Counted from the first letter of the stretch, positions 43,745-61,804 are shown. The stretch: DNA of 64,000 bases from Agelas oroides (GCA_949130485.1 OX422189.1:1621720-1685719); one strand, 5' to 3'. The notes: a model not told the origin generated them from the letters alone. Made by a program: numbers and translations.

Positions 43745-45180
43745 TTGAGTCAATTTTGCTCAGTATTGTACGTACTATACTAGAAACCGATTGCTGACAT
43801 GCTTGCTATTATTGTACTCAAGTGCTAATCTGCATTGACACTTATGTGCCAGTTATTACTTCAGACTTCCAGTAGCATTTTGGGATTGGATTCACTTGAA
43901 TCGCTACGACTCGATGTACCCGCCCATCCTCTGGCTTGGGCTGAGCACGTCCAACTGGCTGTCCACTAATTTTCTGCAGTGATATAGAGAAAACAGAAAG
44001 ACAATGCCTCCACTACTTCTCCACAGTGCAAACTCCAGTATACTTCCCCTCCCCTCCCTTCCTCCTACCCTTTCTCCATCCTTCCCTCCAGATCCAGGTT
44101 CTGATTTTGATACTAATCTTGGCTCCCTTCTTTACTCAGATGGTCTGACTCTCTCTGTCTCTGTGCCTCCTCCTCATCATTGCTGCCTGTTCCAAAAAAA
44201 AAACAAAAAAAACTGAGCATGCACTGACACCATGAGGCCTTGCTCTTTACTTCTTTCTTCGGCTAGGACGATTACAGTCCTTGAAGTGGCCTTTATCACG
44301 CAATCCAGGCAAGGAAAGTCGTACAGCAGTGAGAGCAACGGGGAGAGGGGGGCAGACTTTATTTAATGCACATCACAGAGGTTAATATGGTCTATACCAG
44401 TCTAGCAATTAGAGCTGTTGTTTGTATGATCTTAATAGCTATAGTAACTCACTTTGGAGCCATTACTGTCATTGCAGTTGTTTGTGGTGGCCTTTGAACT
44501 ATAAGTGCTAACGCTAGTAACCCTATTGCTAGGAAGCTTACAGTACTTGAAGCGTGACAGTGATGGACCCAAAGTGAATTGCTATAGCTAAGTTACACAG
44601 CTACAACTGTAGAACATACTAATCGTCATGATGTGCACTAAATGGAGTCAAAGCCCCATCACTCTCACTGCCATCCTTGCCCACATTGCCTTTGTGGTGG
44701 CCTTGGAACTGTACGTACTGTTTAGCTATTGTCTGAGCCTATCACCTCAGTAAATATATGTTCCATACAAATATGCACATTCTCACAGTGTTCCACTACC
44801 TACACTTCCGCTTTCTTCATCTTCATCCACAACCCTCACCTGTCCAATATCAAAGTCTTTGAGTACCATTTCCTGTTCAGCACTTACCACTTGCAATTGC
44901 ACGTACCCCACATCCTCTCACAACAAGCAAAATTCTTGCCCCCCCAAAAAGTAACAGAAAAACATTGAAAGAGCATATAGGGATGGAACCCCCCAAAAGA
45001 ATCCATGCAAACATCACTATAAAAACAAAGTTGCTGTTTTAACAAATTGCTTGGGTACTACAATTGTGTGCCTATTCAAAGAATGTGGTGCTTGTAAAAC
45101 TTTTTGTGGGAGGCTAGTAAAGTTCACTCAAGTATAAGTTCCCACTGCATGAATCTTTTCCAGCACTGCATTCATAAAAT
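43745..45180. other. Intergenic, repeat remnants
   Basis: No supported gene. TATAGGGATGGAACCC near 44973-44988 matches the end motif of the TIR element at 5032-5854. Confidence 0.45.
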
Positions 45181-45187
45181 TTGCATA

Positions 45188-45388
45188 GTAAGGATAGTCA
45201 CGCAACTGGATAGCAGCACAAACAACACCATTGCCAATGCCATGAATTCGTAATTACATCCACTGGAAGATAGGAGCATGAACGACACCATTGCCAATGG
45301 CATGAATCTGTAATTACATCCGCTGGAAGATAGGAGGACGAATGACACCATTGCCAACGCCATGAATCCGTAATTACATCCGCTTCTA
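45188..45388. repeat. About 66-bp tandem repeat, three units
   Basis: Each unit contains CACCATTGCCAATG, CATGAATxxGTAATTACATC and a CTGGAAGATAGGAG-like part. The minus frame over it is a chance repeat peptide. Confidence 0.85.
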
Positions 45389-45627
45389 CTCACACGCTAT
45401 ACTTTACACACTTGGCAGAGGATTTACACTCGTTTAATAACAAAAATAAGGCAGTAGTAGGTATTTTCTAACTACCAAAAGTCATACGCACTCACACAAA
45501 TATAATGTACCTACTACAGACTATGGCTACTACTGTATGTAATTACTGAGTCACTACTATATATGTGTATACTTCTCACTACATGTCTAAGCTAACTAAA
45601 GGATACTGTGTGTATACTGTAGTTCAG

Positions 45628-46137
45628 TTACAGTATAGTACAGCCATTTGATGAACGTGAAGGAGCAGGCCTACTAGGAGGCAAGCTTCTTTGGCTCCTT
45701 TCAATTGAGCGGAGAGGTTCGATGTAATTGTTCTCCATCCACCTCTTCTCAAACAACATGATTTTCAGTATCTTCTTGCTCTGTCCTCCAACGACGAGAG
45801 AGTCTGTCACCACCAAATTGGTCTTGACAGCGTTCAACTCAAGGAACTTGTTACTAAAGCCTCCACAGTCGCTGGAGGGGTGAAATATGACGCCAATGAG
45901 TTTATCAGGACTGAGTGCAAGACACAGTGCCAACAGCTTAGCCTTCTCATCACTAGTGAGTCTTGTGTAGTTCTTGTAGTCCCTCAGACGCTGGACAGCA
46001 TCGCTGCTCTCAAACTCAACACAAGAAGCGACACAATCGAAATAGTACATCAGTTTGGCTATGGGATCATTGGGGACAGTAGTCGGTGTTGTTGTGTCCT
46101 TCACACTTATCTGCACTCTTCCCATCATAGCAGCCAT
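45628..46137 (-). CDS. Orphan 169-aa protein with CaaX-like end
   Basis: Single open frame from the ATG at 46137 ([14 protein letters not shown]). Middle segment [20 protein letters not shown] and [20 protein letters not shown], then [31 protein letters not shown] and a basic Ser/Pro/Arg tail. The last four residues are CTIL, which fits a CaaX prenylation box with Leu, the geranylgeranyl type, preceded by a polybasic region. No signal peptide or membrane helix is seen. I do not recognise the family. Composition is even and not repeat-like, so it is probably a real gene. Confidence 0.55.
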   Translation of the reverse strand: MAAMMGRVQISVKDTTTPTTVPNDPIAKLMYYFDCVASCVEFESSDAVQRLRDYKNYTRLTSDEKAKLLALCLALSPDKLIGVIFHPSSDCGGFSNKFLELNAVKTNLVVTDSLVVGGQSKKILKIMLFEKRWMENNYIEPLRSIERSQRSLPPSRPAPSRSSNGCTIL

Positions 46138-46499
46138 GACTAGATATGAGTAAAAGATCAACAGTACTGCATGTCACTTGACTGAGTACTAGTACAACAC
46201 ATGAATGCTTGGGGCTACTGGTGTCAGCTAAAGATATATATGGAAGCTGGAATTTATACCCTACACTAACACTGATATCCTGTTAGCACTACTGGCTTGC
46301 TCATGTCTGCTAAACAAATATAGCAATAATAATATCTCTGTGTGTACACATCAATGCATTGATCACCGGGTAATCTGATTTGGTGATTGGCTGGTTAGTA
46401 TAGCCCTGCTCATGCACTTGTTTCCTTGTTAAATGAAGTGTTCATTGAAGTTTGATCAATGCACTTCACAGTCTATACCCAACGAGTATATCACCTACA

Positions 46500-46720
46500 T
46501 GCTACTCTAGGACTATGCATGCGTATGGTGCCTTGCGCCACGCCGCGCCATGTGCCAGTGTGTCTATGTGCATCGCGCATGCGGGTGAGGCGTGCAGCAA
46601 GTGTCAGAAATTGTGCACTGGTGGTTTAGTGGGAGCCAAAATAACCTGGCTTGTGGAGACTCTCCAGTACATGTTTTCTACTTTTGAACTCATTTCTGCA
46701 CTTGACTCCGCCAAATACGT
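46500..46720. repeat. Dispersed repeat, partner of 41590-41760
   Basis: Shares CACTGGTGGTTTAGTGGGAG, GACTCTCCAGTACATG and TTTCTACTTTTGAACTC with the hAT-linked flank at 41600. Confidence 0.65.
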
Positions 46721-47250
46721 ACGTTGCAAAGGTCCAGCCGCATGTCCTCCCCGTCCTCCATCGCCAAGAAATGTCGTCCCCCCAATTCTGTCCTCCATCG
46801 ACATCCTCGTGTAATGCACATTTCGGTGACACCCGATTCTGAACGTGAGCGCAAATTGACATTCCTAAGCGTGACAGCCTCGTACGTACGTACGCACATC
46901 CCGAGAATAGATCCCCGATTCAGAGCCTTGCGCTAATGCCCTCGGCAAAAATGTAACAACATGTATAGCGATAGCAGAACAGCAAAAAGTATACTGTTTC
47001 CATACTTTATGCTGTTCTGCTATCTGTACACGTTGTTGCATTTTATTACTAATCTTGTTTCTTAAGCAGCAGCTCCATGCTTGAACTGAAGTTTACTATC
47101 CATATATCACTGAACAGTTTGGTTGCAAAACTGGCTCAGAGGGATGAATGTGGTTTACCATTCATATTTCAGTGAAACTATGATCGATAGCAAACCTTGT
47201 TCCATCCCTCCAGATGTGTCTGGTGGTAACTCATATTGTAACTATGTTCT

Positions 47251-47298
47251 AATTGGGGCGAGCGCAGCACACTTGTGGTGAAAACGGAAAATTGTCTA

Positions 47299-47337
<39 letters not shown>

Positions 47338-48185
47338 ATATATATATATGGTACGTGCAAATTCCGTATATGCATTCTGCCCTATTTGTGCATGATGCAA
47401 TATTTTCACATTGCACGTTGGTTCATGCATAGATAGTGTTACTCTACTATCTATGGTTCATGAAGCCACTTTTGCTCAAGAGACAAGACAAGCAGGACAA
47501 GAAAGGCTGAACAGTGGGAGTCAACACAACAGGGACTTGAAAACGGTGGCGAAAGGGAGGCACAACTAGCAAGATGGAGACTGATTATTAACAGCGTGCT
47601 TCGTGACTCTGCTGCCAACGGGGAGTGCTCAGTGTACAAAACAATTAGCTTGTGAGAACCCGAACCAAACCTCCAGTAATTGGACTCAGGAAAAGGTGTG
47701 ACCATATAGACTACATCAAAAGATAGCTGACCCCATACTTCATAGCTGAGAGAATCCTGATTCCACAGCTGTATGTGTTCGGTATACACTTGAGGAGACA
47801 GTGCCGAAATGTGAAAAAGTTTGAGTCACAGGAAATCAATATACTTGTTTGTACTAAGGTGTTAAACCCTCATTCTTGACTTGCAACTTGATCAGGCCGC
47901 CTCCAATTGCTTGGAGATTTTGTTGCCTACAGCTGTAGCTACTATTCCACAGTAATGACACAGAGTGTGTACAATGAATCCAAGCACATAGCTACCCAAG
48001 CTATATTGTTCCATGAACGTTTGACACCCTAGCCTCATCACCTTACAGGCTACAGTTGGAGGTGGGGAAGACCTGGAAATGAGCCTATTGTTATGTATGC
48101 AAGTGGCAAAAGGTTGTGCTATGAAAAACTAATGCACCATGCAACTCCCTCACGCTCGCCCCACAATGCACTGCATTCCCCTAGT
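47251..48185. mobile_element. About 1-kb dispersed element, copy 2
   Basis: Matches 39208-40256 from GGGGCGAGCGCAGC to CGCTCGCCCCACAATGC. A TATC microsatellite has grown at about 47298-47350, where copy 1 has a short TA run. Confidence 0.7.
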
Positions 48186-48450
48186 ATATGTGGACAAGCC
48201 ATTGCTGTTCTTGTGTGGGCTATGATTGTATAATGAGTGAACATGTGGGGGTCATATGCTTGGCTTATGAATCTCAATGATTAGAGTATATTCACAAAAT
48301 TGTCATCCCATGCATGCATCCCCTACTAAATGACCCTCAGCCTGCAGCTGGATCCATATCCCTCTGAAATCTTTATTCAAATGCATATAGTTAAGTTTGA
48401 AATTCAGACAACCAAATTGTGGTTAGAATAAACTCTTCATTGTACCTCAG

Positions 48451-48713
48451 AGCAACAGAACTCTGTCCTCACTGGCAGCAGGCTTCTTCAGTTGGTGTCA
48501 TCTAGCCCTTAATTATGCCCTTGGCTTATGGATAACTGACTTAGGTATTACTCTTGCAGCATTGGTAGAAGAATCACTGACCAAGGCGTTTGTTCAAGTG
48601 ATTCTTCTACCAACGCTGCAAGTGTAACACCTAAGTCAGTTATCCGTATACCAAGGGCAATAAGGAAGCCTGCTGCCAGTGATGAGACTTCTGCTGCTCT
48701 GTGATAGATGGTA
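48451..48713. mobile_element. Hairpin MITE
   Basis: Imperfect inverted repeat: ACTGGCAGCAGGCTTC on the left pairs with GAAGCCTGCTGCCAGT-like sequence on the right. GATAACTGACTTAGGT and AGCATTGGTAGAAGAATCAC lie near the centre, at about 48580. Confidence 0.75.
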
Positions 48714-48729
48714 AACTTCAGCTCAAACA

Positions 48730-49310
48730 TGCAACTGCTGCTTAAATGACAACATAAATGGTGATTGTGTAACTGTTCTCTACATCTATCAGAGTGTAAT
48801 TCATGTAGAAGGATATGCTTTCTGAATTGTTTTCATGCTTGCGTATGCATAAACTCACCCTTTGTGTGACTCTGTATCTCTCCAAGAACTGTTACACTAA
48901 TACTTCAAAAGTTTCCTGTGGCAATGAGAAATGGCTTCAATAGTGAAATATTAATAGTGCTGATAGTTGTATTCATAGAGGCCTGGTTGTGGCCAGTGAA
49001 AAACCAGTTTGCTAGGAATGTTGCGGTATTCATGAGGCAGTCAAAGAGTCTGTTTTACCAATGGAGACTTACTACACTACAGCTCCAAAGTTAGTGGACT
49101 TTGTATGGCAAAAAAAAAAAATTGGCAAATGAAAAGAGTATGGAAGATGCTTCCAGTATGTGTTAAATTGGACCAATGCTTTGCAAGTTAAAATTGCTAT
49201 GTGTACACATGGGCTTCAATCAGTACTGCATATACTGCCACATACTGTACATGTTGTATAACCAAGATAGCAGCTCAAGTTTAGTATACAGAATATGATT
49301 ATGTTGTATA
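48730..49310. other. Intergenic upstream of receptor-like gene
   Basis: No exon recognised. The N-terminal exon(s) of the next gene may be hidden here or further left. Confidence 0.35.
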
Positions 49311-49553
49311 TGTGGCAGTCCTGTGTAGAAATTGAAGATTATTCCGTCGCATATTTCGATTGCATCGCTGTGTTCAAAGTGCCGTTAAAGGCAGGACTCA
49401 TACATGCTTTGTAGACTTACTAGATATTCATGCATCTACGAATCACGTATGAGCCCCACCCTTAACGGAAGTTCAGCGATACGGCGCTTCAAACACAGTG
49501 ATGCGATCGAAATACGCGACGGAATAACCTTCGATTTCTACACGGGACTGTCA
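49311..49553. mobile_element. Hairpin MITE, family GTGGCAGTCC, copy 1
   Basis: Ends GTGGCAGTCCTGTGTAGAAA and complementary CTACACGGGACTGTCAC with possible ATAT flanks. Interior arms share CGTATGAGCCCC and TTAACGGAAGTT. Related to 53398-53656. Confidence 0.75.
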
Positions 49554-49618
49554 CATATAGGTCCAGCTAACGCCCACCCTTCCTCATTCGCATCTTTTCA
49601 CATACAATGTACAAACAG

Positions 49619-55986
<6,368 letters not shown>

Positions 55987-56052
55987 AGTATTTTCCATGT
56001 CATCATTCACTTGCCAATATTAGGAGTTAATATTAGTTATGAATTGTCCATG

Positions 56053-56470
56053 ATGGGGGACAGGCCACGAGGGCTTTGTCATGTGCACGTGTGTGTGTGT
56101 GTGTGCATCATTCTGTGTGGAAATATGCACACACACACACAATGATGGGGGACGGGCCATGAGGGCTTCGTAATGTGCACGTGTGTGTGTGTGCATCATT
56201 CTGTGTGGAAATTAAGCACACACACACACAATGATGGGGGACGGGCCATGAGGGCTTCGTAATGTGCACGTGTGTGTGTGTGCATCATTCTGTGTGGAAA
56301 TTAAGCGCACACACACACAATGATGGGGGACGGGCCATGAGGGCTTGCATGTGTGTGTGTGTATGTGTGTGTGTACTTGTGTGTGTGCTTGTGTGTGTGT
56401 GTGCTTGCGTGCGTGTGTGTGCTTGCGTGCGTGTGTGTGCTTGCCTGCGTGTGTGTGTGTGTGCGTATGT
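56053..56470. repeat. Minisatellite of about 88 bp, four units, plus TG tail
   Basis: Units contain ATGATGGGGGACGGGCCATG, GCACGTGTGTGTG and CATCATTCTGTGTGGAAAT. The final unit grades into a (TG)n/(TGCT)n tract. It lies just 3' of the receptor-like gene. Confidence 0.9.
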
Positions 56471-56479
56471 GTGCTTCGT

Positions 56480-57010
56480 GAGGTTTGGATTGATTTAACC
56501 TACAATGGGTGACCCTCAGTTGCAGAACTTTGGCCCGTATATATGACCTCCAAATTTTCCCAATTGCATGCTGAAAGCGATATAAAAAACTTGACAGTAG
56601 GAAGGCCTACAGTCAAGCTGTGTGGAATTTGTCAGAGTAGCTAGTGGAAGGTGTGGAATATCCAGGTAATACATACAGACATTACATCTCTGAAATCTGA
56701 ACTGGACATGTACAATGTCATGCTATAGAATTCTTGGGGCAGTGTCCAAGACTTGATTGGTCCAAATTAGTGTAGAATGACAATACGTGAAAACGCAAAG
56801 GCCTGCTTTCGTAACCTGTTTTTTCCTAGAATTGTGTACATTCTAAGTACTCTATGAATGTGAAATAACACTGTATTATAACAACTCTGTTAGGTAAAAT
56901 GTTTCAGAGGTTCTTGTCAATGCTTTATCTCCAGTGAGTAAACCCCGAAGATTTATTTAATTGTAATTCAGTGTAGGTAGTGTGATCCCCATGGATCTAT
57001 ACTCGATTAA
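56480..57010. other. Intergenic, convergent gene ends
   Basis: No gene. TTTTTTCCTAGAATTGTGTA near 56820 recurs in the repeat array at 62188. Confidence 0.4.
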
Positions 57011-57011
57011 T

Positions 57012-59957
57012 TCAGTGTGTTTGCTTTCTTTTCTTTGGCCAGATGGCTACTTTCTTGATGTTCTGAGGGAAATACCTAACGTGAGGAGTTGCAAAGTGGC
57101 CTCGTCTTCTGTACCTTTTCCGCTTTTTAGTGGACTTTGAACTCCCCTGGCTTGGTTGAGGCTGTTTGTTTGCCCCTTCTGCCTGCTCTTCTTTCTGTTC
57201 GTTAGCCTTACTTACTTCTTGTGTTGTTTCCCTGGACTTAGAGCAAGAGGAATCACCATTGCTTGTACTGTTGTCCTTGGCAAGGCTTGTCTGAGTTTGC
57301 TCAACTGAAGAGTTTCCACTTCGTGCTCCCACTGTGAGCCATGGGATGTTAATGGGGGGAGAAAGTCTCAAGATTGCTCCAACCAGATCTCGAAAGTAGT
57401 CTCGACCAGAATCAATTCTCTAACAAGTGAAGAAAGTTCAATAGCTGATTGAGTTGAGGGTTCATCTACAAACAGCCAACTGGAGCTTCCAACAAATTAA
57501 GCTAAATACTTGAGAACTGCTTGCCTTAGATGTTCAATGATAATGTGCAGTCAAACAGAAGAAAGTAAAAAGCAAGCAGTTATGTGAACCCAAGGCTCCC
57601 AGCTGGAGCCACCAGTGCTTGACCACTGTAACTGAACTGGTTGGTGCCTGCCTGGTGAACATAGCTCAGTGGTTAGAGCACTAGCAGCTTTAGCAGTTGC
57701 CTGAGTGACTGCAGGCTTTTCCCTTTCCTTGAGCTGTTTTGTCTCATGAACATAGTAATAAAAGCACAAGGCAAAAGCAAGTCATGAATGATTTAGAGCA
57801 CTTGCAGGGTTAGGTTAAGGTGGTGTCAGCAAGATTACAGAATTTGCCAGCCATTTTTTTCCCTTTTAGCTCTAGAGGGTAAGTAATAAACCACCATGTT
57901 ACAACTTGACACGCTCACCTTGAAACCAATTGCTAGTGCACTCTTCACTCCCAGCAGAGGAGTTACCGTTTTACTGAAATCTTTGAGACCAGCGAACGGT
58001 ACTCCACGTGTAGAAGCTAGCATGACAAGGTGGCGGTGCAACACAGCAGGTTTGGCAGACAAGCAGACAATTCCTGCTCTAAGACCATCCCTCTCAAGCT
58101 CCCTGGTCACAGAGTTGACACCAAGCACCAACTGGGAACGCTTCTCTTTCAGCTGGTCTGCTTGGGGGTTGGGATGTTGGTTATCTGGAGTCCTGTGGTT
58201 GGTATCAGTTACAGCATCTTCCAAGTCCTTTCTCACATCCTCCAAGCATTGTTTTTTACTTGGCGGTTCAACACAAGAACTGGTCCCAGTTTGTGAGTGA
58301 ATTTCTGGTACTTCTAGTGGCTTTTCTGAAGTTGTTTTCTTTGTAGATTTCTTTTTCTGTGGTTGCAGGTCTGCAAATGATCTGGGAGTTTATCGTTAAA
58401 AAATTGATGGTTTCAAACGTACAACAAATTAGCACACATCTACAGGACTGTAAATTTAACCTTCTTAGTTCATCTTTGAGTTGGGTAGCACTTTCATTGG
58501 AGAGTTCAGGCCTGTTGTAGAGAAACACACAACACATTAGCAAGATGCAGTTTCCAGGCTCTTTTTCTTGGAAATGTACTGCATGTAGTCACAGTGTGCA
58601 TGTAGCTACATGTACTACACAGAATTTGTAGTGGATACCTTAGAGTATGTTGTTGTAGCTGTAAATAAATGACATGTTTGAGGCAAAACAGAGAAAAGCG
58701 AAAAGCCGGCAGTCCACCAGGAATCAAACGAAGGGTCCCTGGTTTGAACAGCTCGAACTAGGGATCCTTGGTTCAATTCCTGGTGGCTGCCTGGGCTTGA
58801 TGTCCAGCAGTTTCCAGCTTTTCACTTTCTTCTATTTGACCTCATACCATCAAACATGCATTTTGTGAAAAAAATTTCAGGTATGAGACTGTGTGCAGGA
58901 GTAGCCGCTAACATCTCACCTGTAGAAACGTTTACGACCAGCTAGGATCAAAAATCATCATTGTTAAAAGATGTTCTTGATTGCTCTGATTGCCCCCTTA
59001 TGAAGCTCTTGATGGATTGACTCACACTTTGGGAGTTCATCTTACTTGATCCCTCAGTCAGCTCTTACTTTTTATTTTATTTTATTTTTTTATAAAAGTT
59101 TATGCCAAATAGCAAGGGATACATAAAATAGCAGAGCTAATGTGCAATATGCATCCATACATGTGATCTCAAATGTGGTACGTAACTATTAGACACAAGT
59201 GAGACTGGTAGTGTGTTCCATATAGAAACTGTACGAGGGACAAACGAGTTATAGAAGTAGTTAGTGTGGGCGAAAGGTCTATAAAACAAAAAGGGTCTGT
59301 TAGTACTTTGAGTTCTACCTGAGTAAGTATTAAAAATGCCAGAGGGAAAGTTAAATAGCCCGTGCACATACTTGATGCCTCAGTCAGCTCTTACACTGTA
59401 TGTCAATCACTGATTTCCTTTTGATCCAAACACATAATTTTCTACAGGTGAGATGTATGATCACATCATAGATAGTAGGGTAATACTCTACTAAGTCTAT
59501 GAATGGTGTGACTCGAGTGTGGTAGGGTTAAAGGTAGTCTCGCGGAGCCAGACTCTCACACTGGCTCCGCGAGACTAGGTTAAAGGTTACGAGTATTATC
59601 ACCATTTGAGCCGAAAGGGAGAATCCAGTGTGTTCTTAAAGACCGTCTGGCCACCCCTCGTGACAAAGGATTTAGCAGGTGCACCGCCTTTTGTGCCACC
59701 GCCACTCATGATCAGATCAGATCATAGTCTCGGAACCAGACCCTCGAAAAATCGAAAAGGAGGGTCTGGTAAACGGGGCGGGGTGGAAGTGTACACTTCG
59801 GAATGTTAGGAATTTTATTAATTGCTTACCTTCCGTAGCCAGTTAGAGCTTTCTGCTGAACCAGATACTCGCAAAAGTGTTCTAATCTTTCCCGCTTGGT
59901 GTTCACAGCTTTCTGAAACGAAGCTAAACGCGAAAACGGCTCTCGTGCGGTTAGCAT
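57012..59957 (-). CDS. RPP38: RNase P/MRP subunit p38 homologue
   Basis: RPP38 is an L7Ae-family RNA-binding subunit of RNase P and MRP in the nucleolus, acting in tRNA and rRNA processing. Four exons join in phase. The first is 59830-59957 (ATG at 59957, MLTAREPFSRLASFQKAV). Next are 58444-58511 (PELSNESATQLKDELRRLNL) and 57919-58370. The third holds the L7Ae core: LVLGVNSVTRELERDGL, IVCLSAKPAVLHRHLVML, VTPLLGVKSALAIGFK. The last, 57012-57419, reads YFRDLVGAILRLSPP and INIPWL, then a long charged tail ending in KKRKRYRRRG and PKKRKQTH, likely nucleolar signals. The core and the VPWL-like motif fit RPP38 well. Exon 1 is the least certain, as this part of RPP38 is poorly conserved and the exon lies inside a TIR element. 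Confidence 0.85.
57650..57760 (+). mobile_element. tRNA-derived SINE, copy 2
   Basis: ATAGCTCAGTGGTTAGAGCA A-box head, then GGCTTTTCCCTTTCCTTGAG and TTTTGTCTCATGAAC, aligning with copies 1 and 3. In the last RPP38 intron. Confidence 0.65.
58700..58860 (+). mobile_element. tRNA-derived SINE, copy 3
   Basis: GGATCCTTGGTTCAATTCCTG (B-box-like) followed by CAGCTTTTCACTTTCTTCTA and TTGACCTCATACC, the same tail as copy 1. In the first RPP38 intron. Confidence 0.6.
59069..59368 (-). mobile_element. 5'-truncated LINE with target duplication
   Basis: The minus strand encodes the C-terminal end of a LINE reverse transcriptase polyprotein (YFYNSFVPRTVSIWNTLPVS, a conserved CR1/L2/Jockey-like tail) and ends in a (TAAAA)n-type tail at 59069-59095. 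A direct repeat of about 26 bases with one mismatch, ending CCTCAGTCAGCTCTTAC, flanks it at 59043-59068 and 59369-59394. It is in the first intron of RPP38. Confidence 0.8.
59534..59576. mobile_element. Minimal TAGTCTCG hairpin, 9-bp TSD
   Basis: TAGTCTCGCGGAGCCAG and its complement with a short loop, flanked by GGTTAAAGG on both sides. Only the ends of the TAGTCTC family remain. Confidence 0.75.
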
Positions 59958-60096
59958 TTCTAATAAACGCACATCAGAATGCTAATCAAAAGCCAATCGG
60001 AAGTGCGCCTGCATACCGGGCGCGGTGTACACTTCCACCCCAGCCGATTTACCAGACCCTCCTTTTCGATTTTTCGAGGGTCTGGTTCCGAGACTA
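59725..60096. mobile_element. TAGTCTCGG TIR element enclosing RPP38 exon 1
   Basis: The inverted ends run from TAGTCTCGGAACCAGACCC through GAAAAGGAGGGTCTGGT to GGAAGTGTACAC, about 70 bases each. ATCAGATCA is duplicated at 59716-59724 and 60097-60105. Between the arms is the 128-base exon 59830-59957 with its splice donor. Confidence 0.8.
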
Positions 60097-60307
60097 ATCA
60101 GATCATGCAGCAAGCCGCGCACGCCCCTCGAGCTAATTGCCCCACCCATGCATCATTGCAATTTGATCACGTGCTTTCTCCACACGCTAATAACGAGGCC
60201 TCGGCTCAAGGAGGCTACTTGTCACAGTCTTGTGTTGTGGAATTCGGACTTATGTGCACAAATGAGCTAGCAAGCACTGGTAGAAGTGAGAGAAAATTGA
60301 GTTAAGG

Positions 60308-60406
60308 ATGGCCCTCAAGACGGGGAGACTCTTCCTGAGAAGCTATAATGACTGTTTTCTTCACGCAACAGCATCTTGGCTGAAGTACTGGAATTTCAGC
60401 CTGGGG
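60308..60406 (+). CDS. Putative first exon of divergent gene
   Basis: ATG at 60308, 33 codons (MALKTGRLFLRSYNDCFLHA...), then a strong donor GGGG|gtaagc in phase 0. It starts 350 bases from the RPP38 start on the other strand, so they may share a promoter. The motif DCFL and the later exon at 63141 weakly recall the N-terminal domain of the peroxisomal ATPase PEX1; this is speculative. Confidence 0.4.
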
Positions 60407-60409
60407 GTA

Positions 60410-61300
60410 AGCGTTGTTCAATTACATGCCCTCTCAGAGTTTTTTTTTAGCCTTATGTGCAGAACCCTCAATTTCATTTTGACACAGTCAAGGAGGAGGA
60501 GTAGCTGTGTACTCAGAAATTGAACCACGAGCTAGCTTATTGGGTATTAAGGGCTAGGTAGCTTGGAACAGAACACTTCTTTAATTTCTTACTCTGTTAC
60601 AAAAGTTTTTTGGAACTGTATTTGGAAATCAGCTTGTACATTTTCTTGCCATGAGCTGCTAGACTGTGAATCTGACCTTGCAGAGTTTTTTTGTTACTTG
60701 TTCAATATCCAGCTCAAAAGTAAATCTACAACCTTGTTCTCAAGAAGTCCACACCCAGCTTTCTATTGCCTGCAGTACAAAAAAGCTAACCCTGACCTTG
60801 CTTCTTCATACTGCGAATGATGGAAAGTTGGGCAGGTGCCTGGAAATGAGGCTATCAATAATTTAGATTTTCCAACAGTGGGCATACTTAACCAGCTTCT
60901 ACAAGGTCTTCCGTACTTGCTCTGGTGCTGTGAGAGGTAGGGTTAGACCCTTCCAACTGGTATTTCTGTTTCTGATCAGGTGTTTTCCTTTGCTGTGGTG
61001 TGGGTGGGCGGATAATTAGCAACCTTACAAGCAAGTATACACTTACTTAGCAGGTGTCGACTGTATAGTATACACACATCTCTTACGGCAAGGTTATTCC
61101 AGTGGACAATCAGGCAGTTTAGTGGTGCTACAGTTCACTGCAAATGGCCAAGGTGATATATTAACACAATTTATAACTCTCTTGAGTACATGCGTACCTG
61201 TTTGCGGGTATATACTGCTCATGTGCAGAAGTTGAGTTGCTGGATCAGCAATTGGTATGGGCGGAGGACCAGAAGCAGGGATACGAGTTGGAATGGCCTT
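60410..61300. other. Probable intron, no exon recognised
   Basis: No repeat or exon could be fixed between the putative first exon and the element at 61303. Several short open frames have no supporting splice sites. Confidence 0.35.
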
Positions 61301-61302
61301 TT

Positions 61303-61804
61303 GTACCGTATAGCGGATATTTTTCGCGGGGGTGTAATTTTCGCGTTTTTCACGGTCAAGTGGGATCCGCGAAAAATTCACCCGCGAAAATTTATGACTT
61401 GTATCCACGTGCATGTACAGTTCTGTCCATGAAACACGTCACTGCTACAATAGCCATCCCGCGAAAACAGTTACCAAACTCCAGGGGCCCACTCTCTTTC
61501 TTGGTTTAGCCTGCTGCTGTCCGTGCCTAGTCTTGCACGAGCCAGCCCACTTCCGCTAACGATACTAGTCCGCATGCCGCTAACGAGTGCGTCCATAACC
61601 ATAATACTGCACAACTTGACAAGGATCTCCGTTACGAGCATCTCTGGTATAAACTATAGCTAGCTTCGTGCTTCGTGAATGCCAATAAGTGAATTTTGAA
61701 AATTTGGTTCCGCGAACATTTAACCCACGAAAATTTTCTGTAATACAATAGATCGTGGTTCAACGAAAATTTTACCCCACGAAAAACACCTGCTATACGG
61801 TACA
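61303..61804. mobile_element. MITE with GTACCGTATAGC ends
   Basis: GTACCGTATAGCGGATATTTT on the left and AACACCTGCTATACGGTAC on the right are inverted. CGCGAAAATTTATG and CCACGAAAATTTTCTG lie in the interior. Confidence 0.75.
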
